The notes: generated by a model from the sequence alone, not told the origin. A stretch of 64,000 nucleotides of DNA from Diphasiastrum complanatum (GCA_029204225.1 CM055097.1:31896802-31960801), one strand, 5' to 3'; shown: positions 27,129-44,553, counted from the stretch's first letter. Numbers and translations: made by a program.

Positions 27129-27559
27129 ATAGAGTAATTGGAGGTGGTCAATCTCTCACTTTGGTCCAAGAGAAAGGATCCCATAGAAGCCATTTTATCT
27201 TGAGAAATTGGTTTGTAATGGATCTAAACACAAACAAAAGTGTGGCTTCTCTCGCAAAGAGTCTATAAGTTCATCAAGACACATCCAATTGACATGAAAT
27301 TAATTGCACTAGAAACTAGACTTCACTAGCTTTTCAACAAGCTATCACACACTAGATTCGGATCAACCTTGGAAAAACACCAATCAATCAAAGATAGGTG
27401 ATCTCACATGTGTCGTATAGTACCCAACATGGATCTAATCAATGTGTTTTAGATCCCTCTTGATCCGTATTGCATGCATGCAACTAGTGTTGTGATTCTT
27501 GATCCAAAAATGAAAGTTTCTTGGCTATGAGAGCTTGTGAATGGCTCTAGAGTACTAGT

Positions 27560-29960
27560 ATCCCAAATCCTACTAATCGACTAATTGACTTTTATTCTTC
27601 ATCCAACTTTTTTCCAAACCTGTAGATTTCTTCGTGTTTTTACACAGTCTACATAACTACTAAAAAATGGCTCATAGTCGCGGCATTTTTGGGATTTTCG
27701 CCTTTCGAGATTTTCCTCTCTCTTCGCTTTTTTGGCAAAGTGCTAGACGCCTCAAATGCTAAAGACAAGACTTTACTAAAGACCTTTGTATTTTTCGCCC
27801 TTTGGGATTTTCTCTCACTTCGGCTTTTTTGCTTTTTCCTAATGACAGTTTTACGTTCATTTTTGTAGAACGACAATTTCACTCATTTATGGAAACAAAC
27901 TGTTTATGGCGATTGTCGCCGCTTATTAGCAATTAATTTCTGAGAAGGAACTGGATGAATGCCAATGGATTCCAGCCAACTGGTAATAGAACTGGGTGAT
28001 GATCATCATGACACACTCAGATTTAACTCTTACCAGAGTTATCACTATGTTGTTGCAAGAAGATAATCGAAGAAGTCAAGACGTTTTGTCTACCTCTTCG
28101 TCTCATGCTCTATATGTCAACAAGGGCTCGAAACAACAGAAGCAGAAAAGCTCCAAGAATGCTGCATCGAATCAGAAACAAACTCAAAGTCAAGAACAAT
28201 CATCGAATCCAAATTCGTCGAAGAAGAAGATGTTTTGCAGGTATTGCAAACACAATAACCATGAGATCTAGGATTGCCAAATTCTCAGAGCGAAGAATGC
28301 AACCAAGCAACCTGATCAACAAGCAAATACAATTACAACATATCCTGAAGTCGAAATGGACGAAGGCGCTTTTATGGTCAAAGACAAATATGCGAATTCG
28401 GATGATTCGTGGTTTCTGGATTTCGGAGCTACTCAACATATGACCAATCATCATGATATTCTTCATTCCAAACACTTTACAATACAAAGAAGTATGTTCA
28501 TCTTGGTGATGATAGCACTCACACTATCAAAGGTGAAGGTACTGTAAGATTGAGGTTCCAACATGATCAATTCAACTACTGTCAAAAGTCTTGTATGTTC
28601 CTAAACTCTCTACAAATCTGCTATCAATAAGTAGAATTACAAATCTAGGTCATAAGTTGGAGTTTGAGTCTGATCAATGCAGAATTATCGATAGGAGTAA
28701 TAAGATCCTTGCACTCGGCAAGAGGCATGGATACTTATATAGATTGGCACATTGTTATTCTGATTCTAGTCAAGCCTTGAAAGCCTCTATTTTTGTCAAT
28801 AAAGCATCACTATGGCATCATCGCTTAGGACACTTGAATTATGCATATGTATCAAACATGTCCAGACAATTCATGGCTCTTGATCTCAACTATCCTTCTG
28901 GCAAAGTCGATCTCCCTATCTGTCATAGCTGCATCCTTGGAAAGCAGATTGGGATTCCTTTTAGATTGAGTCATAGGCATGCAACACAAGGCCTGTTAGA
29001 TGTTGTTCATTCAGATATATGTGGACCTATGCAAACTCCTTCATTGCTAGATGCAAAGTACTTCATTACCTTTATTGACGAATTCTCTAGAAGAACAGTT
29101 GTTTACTTCATTAAACAAAAATCAGAAGCTTTCATCAAATTTAGACAATGCAAAGAGCATGCAGAAAATCAAACTGGCAAATGAATCAAAGCACTAAGGT
29201 CCGACAACGATGGTGAACACATCTCCACTGAATTCAAGGAGTACTGCCTTAACAACGACATTGAGCAACAATACATTACCTCCTATTTGCCTTAGTCAAA
29301 TGGTCTTGCCGAGAGAAAGAACAAAACCTTAGTCAAATCGACAAAGTGCAAGTTATCACATGCGACACTTCCAAAGTCCTTCTGGGCTGAAGCTGCTTCG
29401 ACATCAACTTATATTCAGAACAGATGTCCTACTAAAACAAAACACCATTCGAAGTTTGGACAAGTACCAAACCTTCTTTATCAAACTTACGAGTTTTTGG
29501 ATGTACTGCTTATGCGCAGATTCCTCATGATCTCCGGAAGAAGCTCGACCTCTACAGTATCAAATGTATTTTCATCAGCTACACTACTTCAGATCAAGCC
29601 TACAAGTTGTTCGATCCCATCGAGTCGAAGATATTCACTAGCTGGGATGTCATTTTCACCGAAGATCAGTTTATCGACCTCAAAGCAAAAGGCAGTGCCC
29701 ACATAGTCGACCTGTCAAATTCTCCTGACATATTGAACTTCCCCGTTCCTCAGTCGACTATTCCCATTGAAGGTCCAAGCTCATCTACTTTCGACGAACA
29801 ACATATCAACGACGAATCAAAAGATGATGATGTTGCAGTTCAATGACTACAGTATGATGAAAATGATCAACTTTCTCTATTTCCCAGATGATCATCAAGA
29901 GCTAGTAGACCATAGACATCTTGAACACATGACACCTATCTGCATCTGCTCCTTGACCTA
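27560..29960 (+). mobile_element. Copia fossil, family A, copy 2
   Basis: Part of a family A LTR (about 27560-27990, with CTACTAATCGACTAATT near its start) is followed by the gag CCHC region (CRYCKHNNHEI, near 28240) and protease (SWFLDFGATQHMTNH, near 28410). GAG-pre-integrase (28591-28980, HHRLGHLNYAYVSNMSRQ) and integrase (about 28990-29500) come next, then the start of the linker before RT (to about 29960). The copy is broken in several places. Identity to copies 1 and 3 is high throughout. Confidence 0.85.
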
Positions 29961-30540
29961 GAAACAACATACCATGGAAAAAATCATAACGACAAGTTCT
30001 CTTGAGGTCCAACAACAAGTCAAGAGAATCTGATGGAGGACACAAGTCCTTTTTTGCAGTGCTAACCATCCTTCGAATCCATTGTGCATGACTAGAGGTT
30101 GAAACTCCTTTCCACTCTACCTATGTCTACATCCATAATTTCATCTCCTCTAATGACATAGATTGTAATAAAATCTCTTGCTATTTTCATTTGGACTTTT
30201 CTAGGACCAGCTCCTCTATCGACTCAAAGTATATTTGCAACTTTATCTCTTATTGTTTGTTATCTTTGTTTGCTCACTCCTATGCAAACATGATGGTCAT
30301 GTACTCCTCAATGTATCACCAATCTTGTTTCTCTTGCACTTAAGAGAGCCATATTGACCAACACACTCGAAGAATTGTGGACAAACTTTGACCAAAAAAA
30401 TGGAGTTTATTTGGTAGTCCCTTTCTATCTCTCCCTCCATAGTTTTGGTTAGGACACTCGTACAACCCTGCACATATGCTTTTGTTGGAAGAAGGAAGGG
30501 AAGAGTCGATAAGTCAAAATCTATGAACAAATTATCGAGC

Positions 30541-30720
30541 GCAACAAAATGATCCTTCTTTCCTATGCATGGCTATGCCTATCAGAAATCAAACAAGGCT
30601 ATCATGAAAATTGTAACGTTTGATCTTTTAACAACCAAGTTTGAAATCATTAGTACTAAAGTGATTTTATAGTCAAACAATTACAGAGTGAAGTAATATT
30701 TAGAATATTGCAATATTGAA
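30541..30720. repeat. Fragment resembling a family A LTR
   Basis: Words such as 'ctatgcatggctatgcctatcag', a conserved 'gtgattttatagtcaaacaatta' and 'tttaacaacc' parallel the LTR around 6095-6215. The match is loose, so it may be a related LTR family. Confidence 0.35.
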
Positions 30721-32540
30721 GGATTTCACACACTACTTACTGGATTTGGACGACTTTAATTGCATTAGATAGGTCTCATTGAAGATTGCAAGATTCTATA
30801 TCAACTTTGTAGCATTTGCATATAGTTGGATGATTCAATTCTTTGTATGTTTGTCAAAATCCTAAATTTGTTTGGATCTCTTGTTTTTGAGGTTTCTGGA
30901 CTTCTCAAGAGTGTTTTCTAAGTTTAGGAAGTGTAAAAGTTTATGGTATTGTAGGTTGATCATGTGTTGATCAAGTACCTTCCATTCTATGTGTTGATTT
31001 TGCTAGGTTTGGTGCAACAAAGAGATTTGAGCTAGAGGTTCCATATCTTTGTGATTTCTTCTTGAGTTCGTTTGTTGACATTCAAGAGAGTGCTTTGTGC
31101 ATTGAAACAGGTTGAAAGAGAGGATCAGGTCATTGCAACATGGCTACAAATGGAGGCTTAATGTTGGAAAGCAGTGATAGGCTTACCTCAAGCAACTATT
31201 CTACTTGGAAGGTGAGAATAGAGTCTCTCCTTGAGATGAATGTGTTGTTGGACATTGTTGTAGGAGTGGAAGAAAGGTCCTTGGCACAACGAGATCAAAT
31301 GAGAAATGACAAGAGAGCTAAAAGAGCTCTATATATCATAAAGATGAATGTTATCAATGAGCTTCTCAAAGAAGTTGATAAGTGCAAATCATCTAATGAG
31401 GCTTGGGAAGCTTTGAAGAAGCTTTATGAATCCAAGTCTACATCAAGAGTACTTACTCTTAGAAGGAAAATCTTTCAATCTATGCAAAAGAATGAAGAGA
31501 GTGCTTATGCTCTTGTGTTGAGAGTTAAAGCCTTTAATGATGTGCTAGCATGCATTGACGAGAGCATTGCCTTATCGGCCAACCCTAGATTTACCCTAGG
31601 AGTAAGCACATTGAGATTCGATATCACTATGTTGGGGGTAAGATTCTTGATAGAGAGGTAAGCTTAACTTATTGTTGGACGCAAGACATGATTGCAGATG
31701 TGTTTACCAAGGCATTGAGCATTAATACACACAACTGATTTTGTGCATTTCTTAGTCTGAAGATCAAGGCATTCACAAATCCAGATTAAGGGGGGGTGTT
31801 GGATTTATTTCTCTACTATCCTAAATCCCATGTTAATCTAGTTCCATTCACATTGCTGCAGTTTTACACGCATTGTCGCATAGTCTGCAAAAATATCTTA
31901 TTATCCAAGATAGGCTTGAAAGACTCATGCAACATGTCGACCTGGTCTGACTTGCTGACTCGCTCGACTAGTTGATTTGGTCGACTTATCGGGAGGTCCA
32001 ACTTGTCGACTCGCCTGACTATCGTCGAAGACCATACTATCACGACTTTATCGCCTATCTGCAGCGACATGCTCAACTTTGAATAGTCAAAGCCTTCTCA
32101 CGCTCACTTCCTGTATTGTGCAATTACTTGACAATGAAGCAACCACCACGATCTACTCCAGACGACAAAACGGCTCCATGCCATCTTCTTGTACACTCAT
32201 CTGCACAAATGTAAATTGTATATAGATGACTATTGTAATCTAATCAAAATATAGCGAAAGAGACCAGATAGACACTATAGATGCCTTCATGCATCGATTT
32301 TTTCTTTCAGATTGATTATTAGTAATAAGCCCATAACGTTTACAAAGCGGAGCTAATTTCTTGAGCACAAGGTTTTGTTCGCTATTGTCTTGTACTCAGA
32401 GCATCAATCTGGTTTGTATTTCTATATATTAATCTGAATCAATCATTGTCTTTTATTGCGTTCAGAGTTCTTGTCAGAATTGTATGCGTTGCTACTACAT
32501 CTTTGAAGAAACTAAGAGTTTCTATCTTTCAAAGCCTTAG
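30720..32540 (+). mobile_element. Copia fossil, family B, copy 1 (leader, gag, 3' end, LTR)
   Basis: A leader (30720-31139) precedes a gag frame at 31140-31570 with SSNYSTWKVRIESLLEMN and YESKSTSRVLTLRRKIFQ, the UBN2-type Copia gag core. Sequence near 31675-31730 encodes the last residues of RNase H (ADVFTKALS) and is followed by a polypurine tract (AAGGGGGGG, 31788-31796) and an LTR start TGTTGGATTT at 31797. The right limit of the LTR is unclear; family A sequence is recognisable from about 32540. The copy is broken. Copy 2 lies at 48552. Confidence 0.75.
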
Positions 32541-35500
32541 GATTTTTCCTTAGTTTTTACACAGTCTGCTGAAAATCCACGAAGTTTGACTACAATGTCG
32601 CATTTTCATTTTCTCTCACTTCGGTTTTTTGCATTTCCAGAATCTCGTGTAAAATCGTAGTGTCGGCATTTTCGCATTTTAGCGACACTGTCGCCTTTCA
32701 GGATTTGTGAGCAAATATGCAGAGTCGCATTTTTTTGCTTTTTCCAAAGTGCTTCAAATGTTAAGAAAATGACTCTAGCAAAGTGTGGGACAACCCTAAA
32801 AGAGATTTTAAGGCACTGTCATGTTTTTCGCAAAATGCCGACACTATTGCCTTTTTGAGACAATGTCGCCTGTAGCTGTTTTTGTTCATTTTTGCAGAAG
32901 TGACAGTTTGGTTCATTTATGCAGACAGACTGTTTATGGCCAATTTTCACCGCTTATCAACAATCAATGACAAGGAACCAGATGGATGCCAGTGGACACC
33001 AGCCAACTGGCAATCGCAATTGATGACCTAATTTCTTAGTATAAATAGTTGTTCATATTCATACAGTTTGGAAGTTATTATCAAAAGAAGCATTTCAATA
33101 GTTAGCTCTGCGAGCTTGAACACTCCTGAGCATTCTAGCTCACTTCTTAGAGTTGTTTTAGAGATTGCTATTGCGCTACTGCTTATCAACATTTCACTTA
33201 ATTCAAACTTTCATTTTAGCCGTTCAGAGATAGCATAAAGTATGCAGCTTTGATCCGCAACTTATTGTACTCATTTACTTCTATTTCGTTTTCATACTGA
33301 ATCAATACTATCTTTTATTGCGTTCAACTTCGTCTCAGAATGTATGTGTTCTCTGTAGTTATTTGCGACAAATTATTTGTCTGATAATTCAATGCACTAT
33401 TGTTTGGCTACGTAATCATTGTAGTACTGATGATATCAAAGTTAGTTACTATAAGATCGAACATGATTTCTATCACTATTGTTTTATTCAAAAATTGATA
33501 GGCGCAGTCATGCATAGAGAAAGAGGAAGATAGTTTATTCCACCATGCACGAAAAGTTTTCTTTCTAGACACTCAAATTATTTTCATTTGTTTCTTTTCG
33601 AGTTCGTTTTTTCCAGTTCGACCTATCTTCTGCACATCTCTTTCCGACATGGTATCAGAGCCAAATCTCTAATACTTGATATCTTTCGCGATGTCAAATT
33701 GATAATCATACTCTTTAGTTCTTTTCAACTTTTCAATATCAGAAAATTGATTTCCTATTGTTGGCATTTCTGCATCTTAGCATCATCGATAGAATCGACA
33801 GACTAAGTTCCAGATGGATTCTCAAAGTAAAGCTGGTCTTATCACATACAAGCTGAATGGATCCAATTATCATTTGTGAAAATTTAAGATGAAGACCTTG
33901 CTAATTGCCAGCGAATTATGGGACGTTTTTACAAGTACAAAAGTAAAACCTGAAGACGACGACTCCAAGTGAAAATTGAAGGACGGTAAAGCTTTCGCGC
34001 TAATTATCCTCAATATATCAGATACACAGATTGGACACATAGCTGAAGCTAAAATGTCAAGAGACATTTGGAACATCCTGAAATCACTACATGACGTGAG
34101 GGACATAACTACTAAGTTACATCTACGAAGGAAATTCTTCACATTCAAGATGTCTACTGGTGATTCTCTTCAGAGTCACATTAACCAGTTTAAGAATCTC
34201 TTGCAACGGATGGCCCCTGTCAGATCAGTCATAGATGATCAAGACGCAATTATGACATTGCTTTCAAGCTACATATGAGAAATGGGTAATCGACACACTC
34301 AGATTTAACTCTTACTAGAGTTATCACTATGTTGCTGCAAGAAGACAATAGAATAAGTCAAGACACTTTGTCTACTTCCTCCTCTCAGGCTCTATATGTC
34401 AACAAAGGCTCTAAGCGACAGAAGCAGAAAAGCTCCAAGAAGGCTGCAACGAATCAAAAACAGACTCAAAGTCAAGCACAATCATCAGATCCACAATCGA
34501 AGAAGAAGATGTTTTGCAGGTATTGCAAGTGCAATAACCATGAGATCAAGGAATGCCGAATTCTCCAAGCAAAGAATGCAGCCAAGCAAACTTGTCAACA
34601 AGCAAACATAGTTTCATCATCTCCCCAGGTCGAAGTGGACAAAGGCGCATTCATGGTCAAAGATCAAAGCACATTTTTGGATGATTCATGGTTTCTGGAT
34701 TCTGTGACCAATCAACATGAGATCTTCAACTCCTACATGCTTACAACACGAAGAAATTTGTTCATCTTGGTGACAATAGTTACTCACACTATTGAAGGTG
34801 AAGGCACTGTAAGATTGCGATTTCAACATGATCAATTCAAATTACTATCAAAGGTCTTATATGTTCCTAAACTCTCTACAAATATGTTATCAGTAAGTAG
34901 AATTACAAATTTAGGTCAACATGTCTAGACAATCCATGGTTCTTGATCTCAACTATCCTTCTGATAAGGTCGATCTCCCTATCTGTCATAACTGCATCTT
35001 TGGAAAGCAAGCTAGAATTCCTTTTAGATCAAACCATATGCATGCAACAAAAGGTCTGTTAGATGTTGTTTATACAGATATATGTGGACCTATGCAAACT
35101 CCTTCATTGCCAGATACAAAGTATTTCATTACCTTTATTGACAAATTCTCCAAACAAATAGTTGTTTATTTTATTAAACAGAAAATCAGAGGCTTTAATC
35201 AAATTCAAACAATTTAAAGAGCATGCTGAAAATCAAACTATCAAAGCACTGAGGTCAGATAATGGGGACGAATACATCTCCACCAAATTCAAGGAGTATT
35301 GCCTTAGCAACGACATTGCACAACAATACATTACCTCCTATTCGCCTCAGTCAAATGGCCTTGATGAGAGAAAGAACAGAACCTTAGTTGAATCGGCAAA
35401 GTGCATGTTATCACATGCGACACTTCCGAAGTGCTTCTAGATTGAAGCTGTTTTAACAACAACCTATATTTAGAACAAATGTCCTACTAAAGGTCTTTCA

Positions 35501-36395
35501 GACAAAACACCATTCGAAGTTTGGACTGGTACCAAACCTTCTTTATCAAACTTATGAGTTTTTGGATGTACTGCTTTTGTGCAAATTTCTCGTGATCTCA
35601 GGAAGAAGCTCAACTTCCAGAGTATTAGATGTGTTTTCATTAGCTACACTACTTTAGATCAAGCCTACAAGCTGTTTGATCCCATCGAGTAGAAGATATT
35701 CACTAGCTGGGATGTCATCTTCATCGAAGATCAGTTTCAAGACCTCAAAGGAAAGGGCAGTCCCCATGTAGCTGACCCATCAAATTCTCTTGATGCATTG
35801 AACTTTCCAGTTCTTCAGTCGACTATTCCCATTGAAGGTCCAAGCTCTTCTACTTCTGACGAACAACAAATCAACGACGAAACAGAAGATGACGATGTTG
35901 TAGTTCAGCAACTACAATATGATGGAAATGATCGACTTCCTCTATTGCCCAGGAGATCATCAAGAACTAGCAGACCACCTCATAGGTATATCGATGAGTC
36001 TGCAGCCTACCTTGTTCAGGAACCAACGTCTGTCCAAGAGGCACTCAGTCAACCTGATTCAGATCTCTGGAAAGAAGTTATGGATAAAGAGTATTCATCT
36101 CTTATCAAGAACCAGACATGGACAATTGTTAAATTACTTGCTAGCAGAAGCATAGTTGATTGCAAATGGATTTTCAAAGTCAAGTACAACACATATGCAA
36201 GTTGGGAAGGAGATGTAGACACTCGTAAATCCAGTTTCGGATTTATATTCTTCCTCAACAATGGTCCAATTTCCTGGAACAATCGCAAGCAATCCTCGAT
36301 AGCTCTATCTTCCACTGAATCAGAGTATATCGCAACCTCTCAAGCTACAAAGGAAGCAATTTGGTTGAGAATTTACTCTCAGATATCGGTCTGAA
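32540..36395 (+). mobile_element. Copia fossil, family A, copy 3
   Basis: The LTR ends CCGACA at 33649 and is followed by TGGTATCAGAG (33650-33660), the best-preserved primer site of the family here. Gag (33814-34280) contains HIAEAKMSRDIWNILKSL. A CCHC knuckle (CRYCKCNNHEIKEC, near 34515) is followed by protease (near 34680), integrase (about 34920-35570, with DICGPMQTPS and HAENQTIKALRSDNGDE), the linker to RT (35800-36060), a piece of RT (near 36080) and RNase H motifs (GPISWNNRKQSS, LSSTESEY, to 36395). The copy is broken in several places and no right LTR is evident. Confidence 0.85.
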
Positions 36396-36716
36396 TCAAT
36401 ATGCTTCGACGACATTATATTGTGCCCCATCGAGGGCACCTAAAATCACATAAACCACCCCAATAAAAATCATCAAGAAAAATCTAAAACAGAAGACCTG
36501 AAAAGAGCACAAGGAAAACCCATAAGTAGAACGACATAGAAGAAACACACAACAAACCAAAAACAAGAAGGCATAAAAGTAAGAAGTACAGTAAAGTAAG
36601 AATAAAACATGAAATAGTCAAAGAACCAACTTACTTACAAAATTGCGAAAAAATATCTCATAAAAAAAAGCCATATTATCAACTTCTTATAGGAGAATAT
36701 CCAACAAAGCATGACA

Positions 36717-36967
36717 CTAATTAGTTTGAGATAAATCCGTAGTCGATTAGAGAAGTAAGTGTACGATAGAAATTAAAAAAGCCATTACATAAGTCTAATT
36801 AGTTTGAGATAAAACCATAGTCAAGTAGAGAAGTAAGTGTACAACTGAAATTAAAAAAGCCATTACATAAGTCTAGAACATAATTACACTAATTAGTTTG
36901 AGATAAAACCGTAGTCGAGTAGAGAAGTAAGTGTACAATATAAACTAAATAGCCATTACATAAGTCT
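36717..36967. repeat. 78-bp tandem repeat, three units
   Basis: Units start CTAATTAGTTTGAGATAAA at 36717, 36795 and 36889. Each contains GAGAAGTAAGTGTAC and ends CCATTACATAAGT. A 16-bp insert separates units 2 and 3. A fourth degenerate piece lies near 37100. Confidence 0.85.
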
Positions 36968-37226
36968 AGAACCAAATCTCAACATAAGACTGTCAACAAT
37001 CCAACTCTCTTTATATTTTCATGATTGTGATAAAAATCTCATAAATAAAACCATAGTAACAAGTTACTATAAAATATTCCAATAAAAGCAAGTATCCCAT
37101 TAGTTTGAGACTAAATTGTAGTCAAATACTATAGATTCTCAAGAAGCAAAAAGCTGTATTAAAGCTAGCTAATTAGTCAATCTGCATCTTCACAAACTAT
37201 TGTCGGCATTTTGTCTCTTCTTTTTG

Positions 37227-37229
<3 letters not shown>

Positions 37230-37266
<37 letters not shown>

Positions 37267-37500
37267 AATATTGCATATTGCCTCATAGGATTATGTGTAT
37301 AGATCATGTCTTAGAAAAAACATCCATATATGTTAACACAGCCAAACTATACATGAATTTCAAGGAATTGGTCTGTAGGTGGGAGCATGCATAGGAAACA
37401 TCAATTAAAAAGAAATTTATGTATTTAAGAGGCTACTTCTTCACAATATAGCTAGAGAATGAGTTAGAGAAAGCTTAGTCCTCTAACTTATGCTCCAATG
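37230..37500. repeat. Dispersed repeat R1, second copy, left part
   Basis: This is homologous to 25060-25303. It starts with a (GT)n run (37229-37262) and stops at CAATG (37496-37500), where the family A Copia begins. The right part resumes at 39844. Confidence 0.8.
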
Positions 37501-38962
37501 TGTTGAATTATTCTCCTTCTTACTAATCGACTAATCAGTTTTTAATTCTCATCCATTGTTTATCTTGTTTTGCATATTTTCCCGTGTTCTTTTACAGTCT
37601 GTAGATTTACAAGTGTTTACACGGAGTTTGACTACAATGTCGCATGTTCATTTTCTCTCACTTCGCATTTTTCGCCTGTCAGGAATCTCGTGTAAAATCA
37701 CAGTGTCGCATTTTTTTTGCATTTTAGTGAACTGTTGCCTATCAAGATTTGCGAGCAAATATTTAGAGTTGCATTTTTTGCTTTTTCCAAAGTGCCTCAA
37801 ATGTTAAGGAGATACTTTGGCAAAGTGTGGGGGCAACCCTAAAAGAGATTTTGAGGCACTGTCAGATTTTTCGCAAAATGTCGGCACTGTCGCCTTTTTG
37901 CGAGCATCTGGCTGTTTTAGTTCATTTCTGCAGAAGTGACAGTTTGGTTCACTTATGCAGACAGACTATTTACGACCAATTTCCACCGCTTATCAGCAAT
38001 CAATGACAAGGTCTCTTTCTAGATGTTCGAATTATTTTTATTCGAGTTCGTTTATTTTCGAGTTCGACCTATTTTCGGCACACCTCTTTCCGACATGATT
38101 TCAGAGTGAAATTTCTACAACTTGATATCTTTCGTGATATTAAATCAGTATCATACTCTTCAGTTCTTTTCAACCTTTCAGTATCAGAGAATTGATTTCC
38201 TATTGTTGGCATTACTACATCTTAGCGTCATCGATACAATCGTTGGACTAAGTTCCAGATTCATTTTCAAAGTCTTATTGCAGACAAGCTGAATGGATCC
38301 AATTATCATTTGTGGAAATTTAAGATGAAGAGGATTTTCTCAGGTATACAACGTCGATTACACTGAGACCTTCAGTCCAGTAGTCAAGCATTGTATTCGA
38401 CTTTTGCTATCATTTGCCACTGTAGCAGATTTGGAAATACATCAAATGGATTTACAGACAACATATCTTAATGGAGTTATTGAAGAAGACATTTACATGG
38501 TGCAACCCAAAGGTTATATTATCGAGGGTAAACACAATCATGTGTATAAACTCCATAAGGCACTTTATGGCTTGAAGCAGTCTGTTCGAGCATGGTTTCA
38601 AAGGATCAATACGTTTCTTATTAATCATGACTACACACCTAGCTCTTCAGATTCAAACGTTTACTTCAAAGTAGTGCAGCAGTCTTTTATCATTATCACT
38701 TTATACGTGGATGATACATTGCTTTTCAGCAACAATACCGATCTGATAAAAGAGGCCAAGACAATGCTATCTTCCAAATTCGACATGACCGATCTGGGCG
38801 AAGCTCATTTCTGCCTTGGTATACAAATCCATAAAGACAGAAAACAGAAGTTGGTTTACATTACACAACATAGGTACATCTACAACATGTTTGTATTTGA
38901 TTAATTGCAAGGGGCAACCCTAAAAGAGATTTTAAGGCACTATCGGATTTTTTGCAAAATGC

Positions 38963-38992
38963 CGACACTGTCGCCTTTTTGCGACAGTGTCG
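38963..38992. other. 12-bp perfect inverted repeat in a family A LTR
   Basis: CGACACTGTCGC (38963-38974) and GCGACAGTGTCG (38981-38992) enclose CTTTTT. Each arm is itself nearly palindromic. Degenerate versions occur in the other family A LTRs (near 32835 and 37880). Confidence 0.9.
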
Positions 38993-39225
38993 CCTGTGGC
39001 TGTTTTACTTCATTTCTGCAGAAGTGACAATTTGATTCATTTATGCAGACAGACTGTTTACGGCCAATTTCCACTGCTTATCAACAATCAATGACAAGGA
39101 ACTGGATGGATGCCAGCGGACACCAGCCAACTGGCAATCGCAATCGACGACCTAATTGTTTAGTATATATAGCTGTTCATATTCATACAATTGATCTATC
39201 CAGTTATGATCAAACATTTTGAATA

Positions 39226-39327
<102 letters not shown>

Positions 39328-39843
39328 CTGCGAGCTTGAACACTCCTGAGCATTCTAGCTCACTTCTTCGAGTTGTTTTAGAGATTGTTATTGCGCTATT
39401 GCTTATTAGCATTGCGCTTAATTCAGACTTTCATTTTAGCTGCTCAGAGATAGCATAGAGTACGCGGCTTCAATCCGCAACTTATTGTACTCATTTACTT
39501 CTGTTTCGTTTTCATACTGAATCAATACTATCTTTTATTGCGTTCAGCTTCGTCTTAGAATGTATGCATTTCTGTAGTTCTTTGCGACAAATTGTTTGTC
39601 TGATAATTCAATGCTTAATTGTTTGGCTACGTAATCACTGTAGTACTAATGATTTCAAAAATAGTTACTATAAGATCAAACATGATTTCTATCACTATTA
39701 TTTTTGTTTGAAATTGTAGGCGTAGTCATGCATTGAGAAAGTGGAAGATAGTTTATTCCACCATGCACAAAAAGTTCTCTTTCTAGACGTTCGAATTATT
39801 TCTATTCGAGTTCAACCTATCTTCTGCACACCTCTTTCCGACA

Positions 39844-40000
39844 CAATGGAATTAACCAAGTTGAACCCAATCTATGGCATATTGCCAAGTTCAGAAGATT
39901 ATACTCCCCTGCAACCATCACCTACAACCATACACACAAACAATGTGTTAGAACAAGAAAATTCGTGTGGGAAATCCTAGCTTCATTGCACTCTCCCAAT
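39844..40000. repeat. Dispersed repeat R1, second copy, right part
   Basis: This continues the homology to 25299-25450 (CAATG then 'gaattaaccaagttgaaccc', 'caatctatggcatattgcc'). The strand of R1 is unknown. Confidence 0.8.
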
Positions 40001-41279
40001 TATTATGTAGGTCTGTAAAGTAGAAAAACTTGATTTCTCTCAATGATAAAAATGAGAAGTACATATTTTTATAGATCCTCACCTCAGATCCAATCTTTAG
40101 AGTTTTTACCCTCCTACTAAAGATTATACCCAAGTACAAAACCCTAAAATAACTCATCACCTTAATTTCTACATACATTGTGAAATGGGCCCCATTTTCT
40201 ACAAAACCACGTACTACTTCGGGACTCCATTTTTACTCCATGTAAGATGGCAAATATTCCTAAATAAAAGATGATCCTATGTTTTAGATACTAAATATAT
40301 ACATCATATTTAACATCCTTGGTAATTGATCCAAGTGTTGATATGATGTGAATCTATTAAGCTAAACTTTTGTGAATTTTAGCATTGTTTTAAATCTTCC
40401 AGAGGTTTTTCTTATAATCATCTATTGCATCAAACTTGTAACTATGGTGAGTTTTTTTTAGTAACCACAGATTTTAAAAGCTCATGACCAAGTCTCCTAT
40501 GCCATAATAAGTTTCACACAACATTGATAATGGAAGACCACATTGTCCAAGAACAAAGACATTGAATGCATCTTTCCAAACCTACTCTCCCTCGACTTAT
40601 CATTGAATGCAATTTTACGTCCATTTAGAAGTGCAAACAAAGCTCACTGAAAACACCCTTTGCCTTAAGTCATACTTTCAAATTGTTAAATAAACAACAA
40701 AAAAGAAATGATTGCATTTTAGAAAAATATAAAAGTTAAAAAGAACTTATTTTAATGCTCAAGCTTAGCTAGGAGTGACACCTCAACTTTTAGCATTCTC
40801 ACAATAGCCCTTGACACAACAAAGCCAGAAAGATTCCTTGATGTGTGTCTACTCAAATCTTAAGTGGATCGATGGCTTAGATTGAGTTTGGTATTTTCTA
40901 CAAATTTGATTGGCTGTCATTTTCATCTACCCTCGAAATAAAAAGTTGTCATGGATGGAATCTTAAAAATAGATAGCTCTAATGGAGAATCGTTAAGACA
41001 ATCTTGAAAATAATTTTTTTTATTTTTTTTAAGAGTTTAGTGACACATTATGGGCGGCTGGGTGCATGAAAGGTGCATGCTAGAGCCGGTGCATGCTAGA
41101 GCCGGTAGGGGGCTGGTCCATATTCACACCAAACATTTTACATTCTCCCATCTCTTTAATCTCCTTCACATTTGTACTTGTTATTATGATGATCGCGAGG
41201 CGACAGAGCAAAGAAGCGACTAGGTGGTGTGAGGTGGACTAGGCTTGGAGCTTGTGGTTGCTTCATTGATTTATTGGCG
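40001..41279. other. Intergenic region upstream of the aldo/keto reductase gene
   Basis: No coding region is supported. A short tandem duplication of GGTGCATGCTAGAGCC occurs at 41068-41103. The promoter of the downstream gene should lie in the last few hundred bases, but I see no convincing TATA box. Confidence 0.4.
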
Positions 41280-44279
<3,000 letters not shown>

Positions 44280-44553
44280 ATCTTCCAATTGACAGAATAA
44301 GAACCAAATGGAATGCTTGGTCTATTTAAATAATGGAGCAATCTACTTCTGTAGAAGATTGACCTTGGTATAAGGTAGAGACCGCAAGAAAACACAAGGT
44401 TCTATCACTAGCAACTTATGTATATCAAACTTCCAGATCTGTCTTTATGACGACTATGGTTTAGATCAAAGCTCAAAATGAGAAACATGTTTCATTGCTC
44501 TAGTACTGAAAATTTTGAATGCACTATTACATGACGTTAGCACATATGACTTG

